Source: Balanoglossus misakiensis (lineage: Eukaryota > Hemichordata). From it: a DNA stretch of 64,000 nt. This document shows positions 49,001 through 60,800 of the stretch, piece after piece. Below the pieces are notes generated by a model that was not told the DNA's origin, did not search any database, and worked only from the letters and a program-made list of their open reading frames with translations. Both the position numbers and the translations under genes were made by a program. How positions within the stretch are numbered: position 1 is the first letter of the stretch; each line of letters begins with the position of its first letter. The DNA is taken from the NCBI GenBank assembly GCA_040954595.2, contig CM082592.2:10044001-10108000 (forward strand). The letters run 5' to 3'.

Positions 49001-52000
49001 TCTGAGGACACTTACAGGAAGGAAATCGATCATTTACAAGACTCTCTGGAGGCGAAAATAGAAACGGAGAAGGGACTGAAGATGGCGGAGGAAGGACTTC
49101 AGAGATCGGTGGAGGAGAGACGAGCTGCAGAAGACGATTTGAGGAAAAGGATGGACATCTTGGAGAAAACTGTGACAGAGAAGACAATGTCTGAGGATGA
49201 ATTGAGAAGGCAGGCGGCAGAGTTACAGAAAGCGATTGCTGAACAGAAAGCAGCTGAAGACAGACTGAGAAAGAAGATGGAAGAAGATACCTATGCTGTT
49301 TTAGGTAACCTTTTTGCTGTTTGCTGTCAGTGTAAAACTTGTTTTTTTATGTGTTTTCAATTGTTGGCCTGTTGAGATTTAGGGAGTTGCCGGTACTATT
49401 GCTCTGTCAATGATACTTTCCTGTTGTTTTTTTACCACCACCACCACCACCTCCTCCTCCTCCTCCTCCTCCTCCTCCTCCTCCTCCTCCTCCTCCTCCT
49501 CCTCCTCCTCCGATTCCTCCTCCTCCTCCTCCTCCGATCACTGAAATCTCATTCCTCCTTACAATCATTGCTATGGGTATGTAGATGATGATGGTAACTA
49601 TTAATTTGTGTATGACAGTGAGCTCTGTAGAAGAAGCTGAAGATGTGATCAAGAAAGCCTTGGAAGAAATGGAGAACCCTCAGTTTTCTGCTGCGACATG
49701 CACTGCAGGTTTGTGAGAGAGTTGGATTTGATGCCACTCACTTCAATTTTATTTGTTGAGGAAAGCCAGATGATGTTTGGATAAGGAAAGAATCTTTACA
49801 GACTGAGATTGTGTTCAGGGTCCCTATAAAATGTATGTTTCCTCAAGATGTTGTCTTTGGAAACTCAACAGTTATGTAGAGTATCATCTTTGATCTGAAC
49901 ATTTCTTTTTTTAGAGTATCTCTTGACAAGATTTGGATCGGTTGAAGAGTCACTGAACTCAGTCAGAGCAAGTTACGATGGCTTTGCTGATGACAATTCA
50001 GGTGAGTTGATGGTCAGAGTGATGCTTGAATATGGTGGTCAGGAGTTGAGATGGTGGTTCAAGTATGGAGCAGATGGTCAAGGTCCAAGGGGGTAGGGAC
50101 TGTAAGTGTCTCTGTATACAAGAGGCAGTTGTCCATGATGATTGCCAAGTTTTGAACAGCTGGTTCGAGTCTGAGCCTGTGGCTAGTAGTGACTGTTTGT
50201 ATATTTTCTCTGAGTATTTTTTCTCCTTTTTCTGTTACAGTTGTATCTACCCTTGTGAGGAGTGTGGCAGGATTCTCGCATACACTTAGTGACTTCATAC
50301 TGCATGGCAAAGCCACGTCACATATGGCACCCATAGACCAAGGACAGAGTAAGTGATTGCTGTGAATGTTGCTATGCAAATGTTCCTGTTTATTGTCACA
50401 AAGTCACAAATCAACAAGTTTCACTTCACAATCAGTTCTTTACCCAGTTGTTTTGCTTCACACACAGATTTGTCAGATAACTGTAAGTCTAGTGGTGAGA
50501 AGGCATTGGCATTGTTGGCAGAGGTCAAACAGAAAAACAACAAAGACAACGTCTCGGATAGAAAGATGCAAGTACAACTCATTCTGAAACAGATCCAGTC
50601 AATTGCTGAGGTGGGTACGCTAGTCTACATCAACACAGTAATGTTGCATAGTTTGAAATTACGAGTGTTAATTCAGCATTGCTTGCAATCGTATGCAGAA
50701 AGACTGAGTCATGCTACTAAGTTGTGTGTTACATTGAAGTCATTATTTGTCCAATAGGGGTTGATGCTCAAAGAAGCAGATGTTGGAAAGGAGAAATTGG
50801 GTATCACTGTGGAAGACGAGATGCAAACAACAGCCGCTTGCGTGGATGAAGCTGTAACAAGAATAGAGGTGAGTTGTGTGGCGCCATCTTGAGGCTATCT
50901 TTCTCAATACACTTGTTTTACTTCTATGCCTGTAGCGTCTTGTGCATTGCTATTTCATTTCTAGCACATCTGTGTTAATTGTTTTCTGTTCGTGCCAATA
51001 ACAGGAAATGCTGAACAAATCCAGGGAGGAAAGTAGCGGCGTACGACTAGAAGTGAACGAGAGAATTCTGGATGCTTGCACGCAACTGATGAAGGACATT
51101 AGAGTGTTGATCAACAGATCCAAAGTGTTGCAGAGTGAAATTGTTGAACATGGCAGGGTGAGTGAAATATATTACATTCAGATATTTGTAAAGATCTTTA
51201 CTGATTTAGTTTAAAAGCTCAACACTGAACACTTGTGAATCTTGAAAGTTGAATCTTGTGGTAAAAATGGGTCGGTCGGTCTGTCTGTCTGTTTGTCTTT
51301 CTTCTCTGACCAGTCCTGTTTTGATTCTCCTCCAGGGAACATTGACATCAAAGGATTTCTACGTCAGGCACAGTCGATGGACGGAGGGGCTGATATCTGC
51401 ATCCAAAGCGGTCGGATGGGGTGCCAGTGTTTTAGTGTAAGCCGCACAGGATAGTCAGCAGTTTCGTGATGAATCTACAGATTCTGTCGGTTGCTGAATA
51501 AACTGTTGACCACTTTTGACTAACATATTCATGAGACACTATGCTGATAACACTCTGTGTACATTTATGTTCCAGTGACTCTGCAGACAAATTACTTCAA
51601 GGCAACGGTAAATTTGAGGAACTGATCGCGTGTTCACACGAGATTGCGGCTAGTACTGCTCAGTTGGTGGCCGCAAGTCGCGTCAAGGCCGAGACCGACA
51701 GCAAGAGTTTACCCCCTCTGCAGACCGCATCGAGAAAGGTAGCTGAGTCAACAGCCAATGTGGTAGCCACAACAAAGACTGGCGCTCGCATGATTGAAGA
51801 ACAAGGTAAGATCATTGATATATCAGAGAGAGAGATAGAGAAAGATTCTCCCATCTCCAATGTACAGAAACAGATAAATAGACAAATAAATAAAATGATG
51901 CATTTCTTCTGCAGATACTATGGATTTCAGCAAAATGTCGCTGATGGAAACCAAGAGATTTGAGATGGAGTCCCAGGTCAAAGTCTTGGAACTGGAGAGC

Positions 52001-52099
52001 AAACTGGAGAAAGAGAGGAGACAGCTAGCTAATCTCAGAAAACAGCATTATCAGCTGGCAGGGGAGAGTGAAGGCTGGGACGAGGAGGTTAGCACTTAG
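37034..52099 (+). CDS. HIP1R: Huntingtin-interacting protein 1 / HIP1-related endocytic adaptor
   Basis: Twenty-four exons (37034-37102, 44786-44849, 45053-45195, 45340-45396, 45620-45700, 45807-45883, 46105-46166, 46333-46473, 46686-46819, 46989-47099, 47750-47913, 48051-48195, 48334-48418, 48534-48622, 48815-49304, 49619-49708, 49915-50001, 50241-50348, 50468-50610, 50758-50868, 51005-51157, 51336-51436, 51576-51805, 51915-52099) join in phase to 1039 residues; human HIP1 has 1037 and HIP1R 1068. Exon 1 gives LSRRSTNSLEQEREQF. Next come an ANTH domain (about 24-300, phosphoinositide motif KAINSNEVPVKEKH), a clathrin-box-like LVMFD at 320-324, a coiled coil (about 368-640) and the THATCH actin-binding domain (about 745-1000, WTEGLISASKAVGWGA, ELIACSHEIAASTAQLVAAS). 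It links clathrin coats to actin. Synteny favours HIP1R; it is probably the single pre-duplication gene. A DQEAANIAAQN ending via 52390-52425 is possible. Confidence 0.95.
37591..37648. repeat. 29-bp perfect tandem duplication
   Basis: Two identical 29-base units (37591-37619 and 37620-37648, beginning GGCTAATTTTGACCC) lie in tandem, each ending in GATT and followed by GG, which creates an inverted CCAAT box (ATTGG). A third ATTGG follows at about 37689. Located 0.5 kb into HIP1R intron 1. Confidence 0.85.
40275..40288. promoter_or_regulatory. Perfect X-box (RFX-type) motif in HIP1R intron 1
   Basis: GTTACC-AT-AGCAAC matches GTNRCC-N0-3-RGYAAC exactly. It could be an intronic enhancer site or chance: roughly one such match is expected by chance in 64 kb. 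Confidence 0.3.
43458..43640 (+). CDS. HIP1R: Alternative first coding exon of HIP1R
   Basis: An ATG in good context (CACAATGCC) opens 61 codons ending exactly at a donor (CTG|GTAGGA) in phase 0. That is the phase needed to enter HIP1R exon 2 (TTSINKAIN). The 61 residues are acidic (LEELPDVDFVEESPNDEQ) and unlike the basic LSRR leader of the conserved first exon. The 150 bases upstream are locally richer in CpG. Use of this exon is inferred from phase and composition, with no transcript evidence. Confidence 0.6.
44850..45052 (+). other. HIP1R: U12-type AT-AC intron of HIP1R
   Basis: The 203-base intron starts ATATCCTTTAC, the U12 AT-AC donor consensus. It has a consensus branch site TTCCTTGAC at 45034-45042 and ends in AC at 45051-45052, 11 bases after the branch adenosine. 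No GT-AG alternative preserves the ANTH alignment. With this splice the protein reads KEKHCR-SAIIGTFQEKG, the same length as human HIP1 and HIP1R in this segment. Confidence 0.9.
45470..45553. repeat. Imperfect (GTCA/GTCG/GTAA)n tetranucleotide repeat
   Basis: A run of CAGT/GTCG/GTAA tetramers in the intron after HIP1R exon 4, ending 67 bases before exon 5. Confidence 0.8.
48213..48245. repeat. (TGTC)n/(AGTC)n microsatellite
   Basis: Short TGTC/CAGTC repeat at the start of the intron after HIP1R exon 12. A similar GGTC/TCTG tract lies at about 51268-51297, before exon 22. Confidence 0.65.
49434..49536. repeat. (CCA)n-(CCT)n trinucleotide repeat
   Basis: About 17 bases of CCA repeat run into about 86 bases of nearly pure CCT, interrupted twice by CCGAT. 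It is a homopurine-homopyrimidine tract in the intron between HIP1R exons 15 and 16, with 82 bases separating it from the exon 16 acceptor. Confidence 0.95.
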
Positions 52100-55000
52100 A
52101 GACTACCCATCAACTGCATGCTGTTCTCCATGTCACACCATTCACTCTACCCTTCTCACCCCTACTCTCAACATGGTATCAACCTCATTCTGTGTGATGC
52201 TCAGCTGTGGTGTGTTGTGGTCCGTGTATTTGTGACTGCAACAGATACCATCAGCTGAGCAATGTGTTTTCCACTGTAGTGTACATTTCAGACTGTCGTC
52301 TCTTTCTATCAGATGTTCATTTCACATAGAGAGTCACTTTGATACATCACTTAAAACGTTGAATGTTTTTATATTTGTTCAATTCACAGGACCAAGAAGC
52401 GGCGAATATAGCAGCTCAGAACTAACAGATTGCTATGGCAACCGCTTTTTATGCCAAATCTTTAAGTCTGTCAAATATCCGTTGCGGCTTCAACTGCAGT
52501 TTTGTGATTGTACGTACAAAGAATGTGACACTGTTCAGATTTGTAGGAGTGCTTTCCGGAGTTGATCCGGAAATCTACAGCATCGGACTTCGGAACTCCA
52601 GCATTGACAGAACCATGACAGCATATCTTATTTCTTCAGTGATATTTATTCCATAAAAAATACCGGTGTATGTTTTTTGTTTTTTTTTCCATGTCAACCA
52701 TACTGCACTTTTTCCATGACACCACCGTTGCAGCCAAGAATAATCCCACAAAAGGCAACAAATGATTTAAAATATGCCCTAGCATTTCAGTTTTTGTTTG
52801 GAAGTATGTAAATAAGTTATGGAAAGCTTGCATTGAATGGGGCAGCTACGTATCACATGACCTTGCTTGTACACAAAGAATGCTCAGCAAAATAGCTATG
52901 ATTTTATTCTTTTTACAAACTTTATCTGTTGAAGTATCTAAGAGCAAAATAAAGAGAAATGTATTTTGTACATGAGTTGACACCTTTGATGCAACGAAAT
53001 CAGAAAAAAATTGGAGTCGTCAGTATTACACCTAAGATGCAGAAATTTCATAGAAAAACATCTTGTATTTGTTCATAGTTTCATTTTGATAAATTGAGTG
53101 AAATTATTATGAAGTTTAGATGGAGTTGGTATATAAAAGCAACCTTTCCTACCTGCAAGCCTTCAAATGATGTGGCAATCCCAGTGACTTTCTATTTTCA
53201 CTTTGTAGTATTGGACCACTGGGTCAAGTAGGTTTGTCCATAGTTGATACCTTATCCCACCCAGAGTCTCTCAAACTTAATGAAAAAGGAGATTTGTTTG
53301 AGAAACTCTCATAGGAATTTATCTACTTAAACTTTTCAGAACACAATGGTGTGTTTGAGCAGAGAAGCAGTGAAAAAATTTTTTTCTCTAGTCCAAATGT
53401 CATCTTGAGAGATGATCCTTAATAACCTCAGTCTGTTTTCATGTTTGATGTTTACTGTACATATGTCGTAGATCAATTGCATCAGTCACCTTAATATAGA
53501 CAGTTTAAAACGGGGAAATCTGCACACTTTGCAATCACCAGATTACCTTGCTTACGTCATTTGGTGTCAGATATCCTTCTGGGACTGTTTTCCTCATTTT
53601 GAAGTCGGAACATTTTTCTTTGTCGATTTGGTCCATTACTTGTATCATGTATGAAAGTGCTGTGTACAGTATTATAATTTTAGTGTATGGCATATCTTGA
53701 GACTTCATTTATGAATCTTGATTGATACATTTAAGATATTTTGCATGTATGATTCTTGTTTTGTTTTGTTTTGTCACAGTTGATTTTCACAGGGCCACCC
53801 ACTTCTGGTTGTGGTATGCCCAGTAGTGGTCTGTAGCGTATTTATACTGAAATTCTGAAGAAAAAAATAATTACTTCCTTCATTTATTATCTCTGCTGAA
53901 ATATTTAATTCCCCTTCCTTATTTTTGCATTAACCATTTCAAACGTTATCACACTTTCTGTCTATTCTGATAGCTGTCTGGAAACACAGCCGACTTTGAC
54001 TCACCTTGGCACTGTTGGCATTGGACACATCAAGTGTAAATACATACATTTAGTGTCGTGCATGATTTCAATTTCAGCGACAGATGGCATGGGATATTGT
54101 CATACATTATATAGGTTGCATTTTATCTAGTGTATCACCAGTGAAGAGTCCATCCAACCTTCAGTCAGCAGCATTACCACCACATAGACTGATGCATCTG
54201 ATGCATGCAAGTATATTAAGTATTTTTTAAATTTAAGTTCAAGACTATGTAATCATTGGACTTCTACATGGGTAATAAGTTAGCGACAGGTTATACAATA
54301 TATCAACAAACGCATTCTTTTAAAGTTTATTTCACAAAGATATATCTGAAAGGACAGAAGGGGGAGGGGGCAACTTATTATTTACTTGTTGTACCTTTGT
54401 ATCTGTCACCCTTTTCAAGAAACGGGTTTTAGGAGTGTTTTATTAGTTAGTCGAGGTGACCTGTTGAGTTGAATGACATGCCATGTTTAATAGAGAGTAA
54501 GAACAGCTTAGAACAAATGCGTGAGAATAACGCCTTAATAAACTTAGGATGAGGCCTTGAGCATAATGTGTATAAATTGTTTGTTTCCATGGTAATGTCT
54601 GTAGCTCATGTATATGTTAATGTCTTAGTGTGATGTGCATTTCAACTTCATGTTCTCTTTTCCTTGATTTTGAGAATGCAACTTAGTGCTACAGTTCTTG
54701 TGTTGGAGAGAGGTGTTAACTTGATTTTGAATGGAGGGAATCCATTTGACATGTATCCTTGATTTTGATTGGAGGGAAAACCACCTGACATGTATCCTTG
54801 ATTTTGATTGGAGGGAAAACCACCTGACATGATTTATATCCTTGGTTTTGATTGGAGGGAAATCCACTTGACATGTAGCTATGGTTTATCAGAGCTGTAC
54901 ACAGTACATTGTGGATTTATTCCAATAAAGCTGCTGAAATGCCAGCAATCTTATCAGAAACCATGTTATGGTTTGTGTCGTTGCTACCATCAGATGGACA

Positions 55001-55495
55001 GTGTTATGCAGCTCTGATATGGCAAAGAAACTAAACAGATTCTTAGAAATGATCACTGTTCTTTATTGTCATGGGAACTAATTTGTAACACTGATGCCTA
55101 AAAATACACTCTTTTACATCCCTGTATCTGAAACACCACAGAAAATGCAAGCTACAATACAGTTTAGTGAATAAATGAAGTGGAAAAATGGGACAAAGTT
55201 GTAATCTGTCTCTATTCAAACACTTGGAGAGACTAATAGACAAAGATGATCGTGAGAGTGGAAAACATTCTAAATGACAAATAATTCGGGAATTAAGTAT
55301 ACGTTGCCTTTGATGATTACTAGTACTTCCGTTCACCAATCGTTTCATTCTATGAAAAAATAAACTTCAAGTTTCTACATCTAGAATGTACATAAATAAA
55401 CTTGTTATCAGCCAGTTTACTTTTATGCCCTTGTTGAGAAGAAATCCGAAACAAAAATTTACTAGAATGGAGATACATTTCTGTGGTGATTGAGT
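52100..55495. other. HIP1R 3' UTR and convergent spacer to TMX2
   Basis: HIP1R 3' UTR (or final intron plus last exon at 52390) ends near the plus-strand AATAAA at 52948-52953. Minus-strand AATAAA (TTTATT on plus, 55062-55067) would end TMX2, 430 bases past its stop. The 2 kb between holds AT-rich DNA and one minisatellite; no gene is recognised. Confidence 0.5.
54720..54878. repeat. Four-copy minisatellite, 38-44 bp unit
   Basis: Four tandem units at 54720-54757, 54758-54796, 54797-54840 and 54841-54878, each with the core CTTGATTTTGATTGGAGGGA and a TGACATG end. The second and third are nearly identical, the outer two more diverged. Units 2 to 4 contain ATTGG (inverted CCAAT). Confidence 0.9.
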
Positions 55496-57425
55496 TTAGT
55501 CATTTTTCTTCTGTTCTTCGTCTTTCACTGGATTTTCTTCCGACTGGTCATCTTCCTTTTTCTTGGATTTCTTAGACTTGCACAGTTTCATCGTTTCTTG
55601 GTGCAAATTGTTCAGGTCAAAATCATATACAATATTTTTCTGTAAAACAAAATAAAATAAAGGATATTAAATTCTCACAGGAGGTACACTGATTTTGAAA
55701 CGATGTTTATGTAACGTGTTATCAAGCAATCTGACAATATTACGGTAAGACAATCTTCTTGTCATTCAAACACGGTTAAAATCAAACATCTCACCTCATT
55801 AAAACTGTACTTGATGAGTTTTCCCTTATGATCCCAAATCGGTACCCGTGTTTTCTCTTTACCTTGATGGAAAAGAATCACAGTCGGTAGCTGTCTGGAA
55901 ACTGATGATGTGTCAACTCTATACCTGATAACAGGACAAGAAGTAGATTGGTGAATGGCCTATATGACAAGACACAAGTGATCACAGCCACAGAGCTTTA
56001 ATGAGATTATTATTCTATGCTTAATTTAGTACTTACTTTTTAGCCATTTCTGCAGCAGTGCCTACATTTAATTTACCAAATCGAAGGAAGTCATTTGAGT
56101 ACCTGCAATTCAGAAAAAAACATAGTTTTAGTCCCAGTCAAAAACCCAGAATTTCACACAAACCATTTGAATGCACCATTTGAATGCTATCAGTTGAGTC
56201 TGATATTATTGACTTACTTGACAGAAAGCTCGGCAAATGTTGATGCAAACCTAACGCAGGGCGGAGACCAACCAGTGTAGAACTCAATCAACCAGTAACC
56301 CTTCCTGTCTTTGTCAAGTTCCTCCTAAAAAGTTAAAAACATTAAATAAAAAAAAACGTGTAAACAGTGAATTACATCTTGATTCTGACTTCCATGGACA
56401 AAGAAAGTTCACCAGAGGCTACAATAGGACAGCAGCATTTATATCGTCCATTGTGTCTTGACCTATACAGGGCGTGGTTGTTAAATGCTGTGCATTGAAG
56501 AGAAGGCTAACAATAGGATTGACAACACAGGTTGCAAACAACATGAATATGATCTCACCATACCTGCAGTGTGTCTTCACTGAAGTATATAATTTTATCA
56601 GGACCAGAAAAGGCTGGCTCTGGAAACACCACAAAGGAGACTGCAAGAGACAACGGGAGTTCCATCAGGTTCTCAAGAATGAGACAATAGGAAGATGAAA
56701 ATAATGTCAGTTTGTACAAGTACATGTACACAAGGAATGGCAAACTATTAACCTCCACAAAGTAATGATAGATGTTTCTCAGAAAGAAAACTTCTGTGTT
56801 CAGTGTGTATTGTTCACCTGACCCTTTGACTTACTGAGGCAGGCAATGCCATAAATGGCACCCCATCTTGGATCAGCCCTGGCAAACAGCACATTGTTGG
56901 CAACCTTGAAAAACATAAAAGCTGAACTTAAGTATTGGATCCAGTCATCTGACCTCCTGTTCTTGACGAATAAAACACACAGCAGGAAGAGATATATGTT
57001 GGAATCATCCTAAAATAAGAAATGGGAAAGGAAAATGCATTGTGTGGTTTTAATTGTAATGGGAGGGTTTAACATGTTCGAGTGGGAAAATACAAGGGTC
57101 TGAAGGCAACTTCTAACTGCGTCTGCAATACATAGATACATAGCTACATGTACATACATACATAGATACATACATGTACATGTACTTGTACATACACATA
57201 CATAGACACATGTTATGTACATATCCAAAACTGATCGATCGATAAGGTTTACTTTCACAACGAAATAGAAAGACATCTTACCCAATTGAGTTTGCAGTTG
57301 TCTTCTGGAAAGGCATGATGACATATCGGTGGCACCAATTTCAGGAAGATATATGAGAAGCAAAGTATTATGTTCGCAAAATAATGTGGATGTAGCAGAC
57401 GCTTCAGATCTTTCCTCAGAGCCAT
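55496..57425 (-). CDS. TMX2: Thioredoxin-related transmembrane protein 2
   Basis: Seven minus-strand exons (57425-57282, 57009-56835, 56640-56564, 56324-56218, 56102-56037, 55924-55795, 55639-55496) join in phase to 280 residues; human TMX2 has 296. It has an N-terminal hydrophobic helix (about 16-32, then LKLVPPICHHAFPEDNC), further membrane segments at about 50-125, a thioredoxin-fold domain from about 145 (YWLIEFYTGWSPPC, QLPTVILFHQGKE) and a lysine-rich C terminus ending KKND, a dilysine ER-retrieval signal. TMX2 sits in the ER membrane, enriched at mitochondria contacts. The active site is S-P-P-C in place of C-x-x-C; human TMX2 has SNDC, so loss of the first cysteine is a family trait. 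It is head-to-head with the gene at 57824. Confidence 0.94.
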
Positions 57426-57823
57426 TTAACAGATTTGCTTATAGATCTGGCACTGGGAAAAAGAGTCACGCGTTGTTGCAAAGGAAAAAGGTTCTCAGCT
57501 CTGTAATGGAAACGTCAAAACATGTGCGACTGAACATCCGAGCGTATAAAACGCGTTTGATTTCGCAGTGAACAGCAGTGTACGTTTGAAGCAGACTTCT
57601 ATTTCCGGGTTAAAGGTCACAGCTATGAAAAAAGAAAGGAAGACGAAGATGGTTGTCATGTGGCCACTGAGGGCGTTATCATGTCAATATCCTAAGCTGC
57701 TCAACGTGGGCGGGAGTAAATAGAGAAGTCTCGTTGTGCTGTGAAGCAAATTTCGACTCTGCTCATGATGACCACTTCGTAATATCGTCTGCTGCACACC
57801 ACATCTTCAAGGAACATGTCAGA
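57426..57823. promoter_or_regulatory. Shared promoter region of TMX2 and the gene starting at 57824
   Basis: 398 bases lie between the divergent ATGs. Divergent promoter activity is inferred from gene layout only. Confidence 0.5.
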
Positions 57824-57874
57824 ATGGGTAATAAGCAAAGTCATCGACGTCTCGGATACCCAGAGCGAAGGAAG
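57824..57874 (+). CDS. First coding exon of an unidentified, probably N-myristoylated protein (partial)
   Basis: An ATG opens 17 codons (MGNKQSHRRLGYPERRK) that end in phase 0 at a consensus donor (AAG|GTGAGT). M-G-N-x-x-S followed by basic residues is a classic N-myristoylation signal, which would anchor the product to membranes. The frame is open upstream to 57734, but without a better ATG. No continuation is recognised in the remaining 6.1 kb, so the next coding exon should lie beyond the window. I do not recognise the gene. It could be a chance ATG-donor pair, but its position directly opposite TMX2 supports a real promoter. Confidence 0.5.
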
Positions 57875-60800
57875 GTGAGTACATCGTCTGCTATAAGTGA
57901 CGTTTCCTTGTCGCTAACAGAGCGCGGAGAAGGTCGGCCAGCAGCATGCACTGTATAATGCGCGAATCTAGCATGCCGAACCATATAGTGTAGTACGTAT
58001 CTAGGTGTACATCCATCCGTATTTATTGGGTTATAATAATTAAATGAAGAGTTATATAAAATAATAATTTTACTACTACTAATTATTATAATAATTTTAG
58101 TGTATAAGTTGAGTAAGATAGGGTGTCATACAATGTATATTTCAACAGTTTTACTTTTAGAGTCCAGAAAATATACATTGTATGGAAAGAAATACAAAAA
58201 TAAAATCTCAAATGATACTTGATATAACTCTGTGAAAACAGATACAGGACACGGCATGCCATCCCTGCCAATACGCAATTCCATGGATGCTGCACTTGCA
58301 CAGAAAGTTTGATGAAAATATTTTCATCAGATTCATGCCAAACTATATTGAACGAGAAACCGTAGCAACAGAGGCTTCAGATTTTGCATCATTTCTGATT
58401 TGATGCAGTAAAGAGTTCTTCATTTGGATGAGGTGGCGTTGAGAGTTAGAGTCTGGATTGATTAGCCTGATTTAGATTTGAAAATCACAGCCTTTCGTAT
58501 TTCTTTTTTGGTGTCTGGACTATCACGAGGTCATGAAATATCATTTGCAGGAATGCAAAATGGAATTTTTAATTATCCTGTGGCTGTTAACTGCACTTTT
58601 GAGATTTCATATGATGTGCTTGAAGGCAGACAAGCATATCACTTGCCAAAATATTAATATTTTTTACAATTGTACAGTGATCACTCAAGCTTGGAAGAAG
58701 CTTCCTATACATGTTTTGCAATAAAATCTAAAAATGTTGGTATTTTTTTTCTTTCCAAGATCTTTTACCTCAATCTGATTTTTCCTGTATTAATTTTTTA
58801 ATCTCATTTTTCAAGTTAGCGTTATCTCTTGACGTTAAAAAAAAAAAACGGTTTATTTTTGTGAAGTGAAAGAAGAAAAAATGTATGTAATATCAAGTGT
58901 TTTTGTTCCTTTCGGACCGTCATCCTGTAGGACTTGTGTGTCTAGCTTGTGTGTGTTTTCTAACCCTGAGCCCGTTAATTAAATCATGTAGCCTTCCCCT
59001 TTGAGAATTGTACGGCTGGCCGTGATGATAAACTTGATAAGAAAGGTGACGTAGGCACAGGCGCTGCAAAGGAGACCGTTGTTATTCAAACAAGTGTGAA
59101 AGTGTAAGAAAAACAACACGTCACTGGCGCGTGGAATTGTGTTAATCACCTACGTCACTTGTAATCACAAGAGAGTGACTTCTGTTTGCAGTGTCTTGGT
59201 GTGGTAACCATGGGGTTGTCGTGGTAGAGAATAAATTGTATCAAGAACAAGAGAAGTATGTCCCTGTATGGGGATATTATGACCGTTATTACACAATAAA
59301 GGTGAAATATATGTCTTGGCTCACTGATATAGGTATTAAGGTATCACCACTCCCTGAAGGACACACAAACGCATCGGCACTTGCATCAGCAACATCCGTT
59401 CAGATGTTAATTTCAGATAAAGTTCTTATCTGGGATGAAGTCTATGCACAATTACAGCTACATGGAAATGATATATTTGTGTTCAGATATCGTTGCTTTT
59501 ATGAATACGTACTTTACTTTGTGGCTACAATATCATCTGTGTAATACATCCTGCATGCACCAATGTTTCAAGTTTCATCTGCAATGATTTTATTCATGAG
59601 CAAAGTATCTTTGCCAGTAGATAGCAGAACAAGCTTGCATGCCCATCTGAGTCAGAAGGAAGTATATGAGTTGCAAGCAAGCTAGTTATATCGGGGCTGT
59701 AGTTGTAAGAGATCCGAGTCTATCACCATGGAGTCAACTTAGAAATCAGTCTCCATCAGAGTTTGGCTGTAACTTTATATACAGCGGTGAGTGTGTTTGT
59801 TTTTCTGCATCAAACCGACAGATACCTATCTTGGCAGAAATTAAGGTTTATTTGCGGATACACACAATGAGAGGATTAGTTGCACATCACTCAGTGAGAT
59901 GATGAAGATGGTAGAGTGTTTGTCATGATATCTTCAGGACTGATTTCAAAGGGCAATCAGGCTTTAGTATTTGAATTTATGTTTATTTCTATGATTGTAA
60001 GGTTTTATCTTTGGTGAGAGACTATCAGTATCATTGAAGAAATATAAAAAAATATTGCACAAAGTTATAGTACATCGTTCCATGGATTAGATCAGAATTT
60101 ATGCTGGAATTTAAGTGTTGCATCATGAAATAGGATCTGTACAAAATCGACACCAGTGTGTGGCTAAGGAAAGTGATCGCTAGGCAACCGCAGAGAACAC
60201 CCCAGGGGAGTTCATTGCTCTTTGACCTCTGACCTTGAAATTGAAACTCCTACAGGGTCGGCTTTAATGAATCTGTTCTGGTTGATATGAATAAATAAGT
60301 GAAACCCTACAACTGTTGCATTACGATATGAACATTTTCTTACCCAGCGAGGTGATCCTGTTTTGTTTAAAAAAATTTAGAATCTATGCCACCATGCACT
60401 GAGCAGGTCAAATGAACACTTAGGCTACGTCAATGAGATGACATGAATCTGCCCATTTGGCAAGAACCGATTGCAAGGATTCTGCGCTGTGCGTGCAGTT
60501 CTGTTGCCATGACAACAGACTCATTTACAGTGGGAACATGCAGCTTGCAATCCTTGTGTGATCACAGTATTATTTTCTGACTTCCACTCTTTTTATTTCT
60601 GTGTGAAAAAAAACAGCAGCAGAGAAAGAACTGGTTGCCCTGTCTCTGTTTAGATAATTGACTGGTTCCAGTCAGACTACGCTGTAATACAACAGTGCAG
60701 GCAGGATGACAGATAAAGTCTTTAATCTGGCACAGGTTGCTGGTTCATTCAGTTATTGTCCTTGACTGCGTTATCACAACACACCTGTTTGTGATGAAAA

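Noticed and set aside
49407-49652. Minus-strand poly-glycine frame
   Set aside because: It is the complement of the CCT repeat in a HIP1R intron.
54625-54867. Minus-strand frame with a repeated FSLQSKSRIHV-type peptide
   Set aside because: It is only the translation of the minisatellite at 54720-54878.
57010-57363. Minus-strand 117-codon frame beginning LLIYLPEIG as the TMX2 N terminus
   Set aside because: It is out of phase; the frame starting at 57425 gives LKLVPPICHHAFPEDNCKLNW, which matches TMX2 and enters the next exon in phase 0.
59191-59544. 117-codon plus-strand frame following CTGTTTGCAG, considered as exon 2 of the gene at 57824
   Set aside because: The frame needed after the donor at 57874 (phase 0) hits a stop after 11 codons; the open frame itself starts at GTG and has no recognisable domain.
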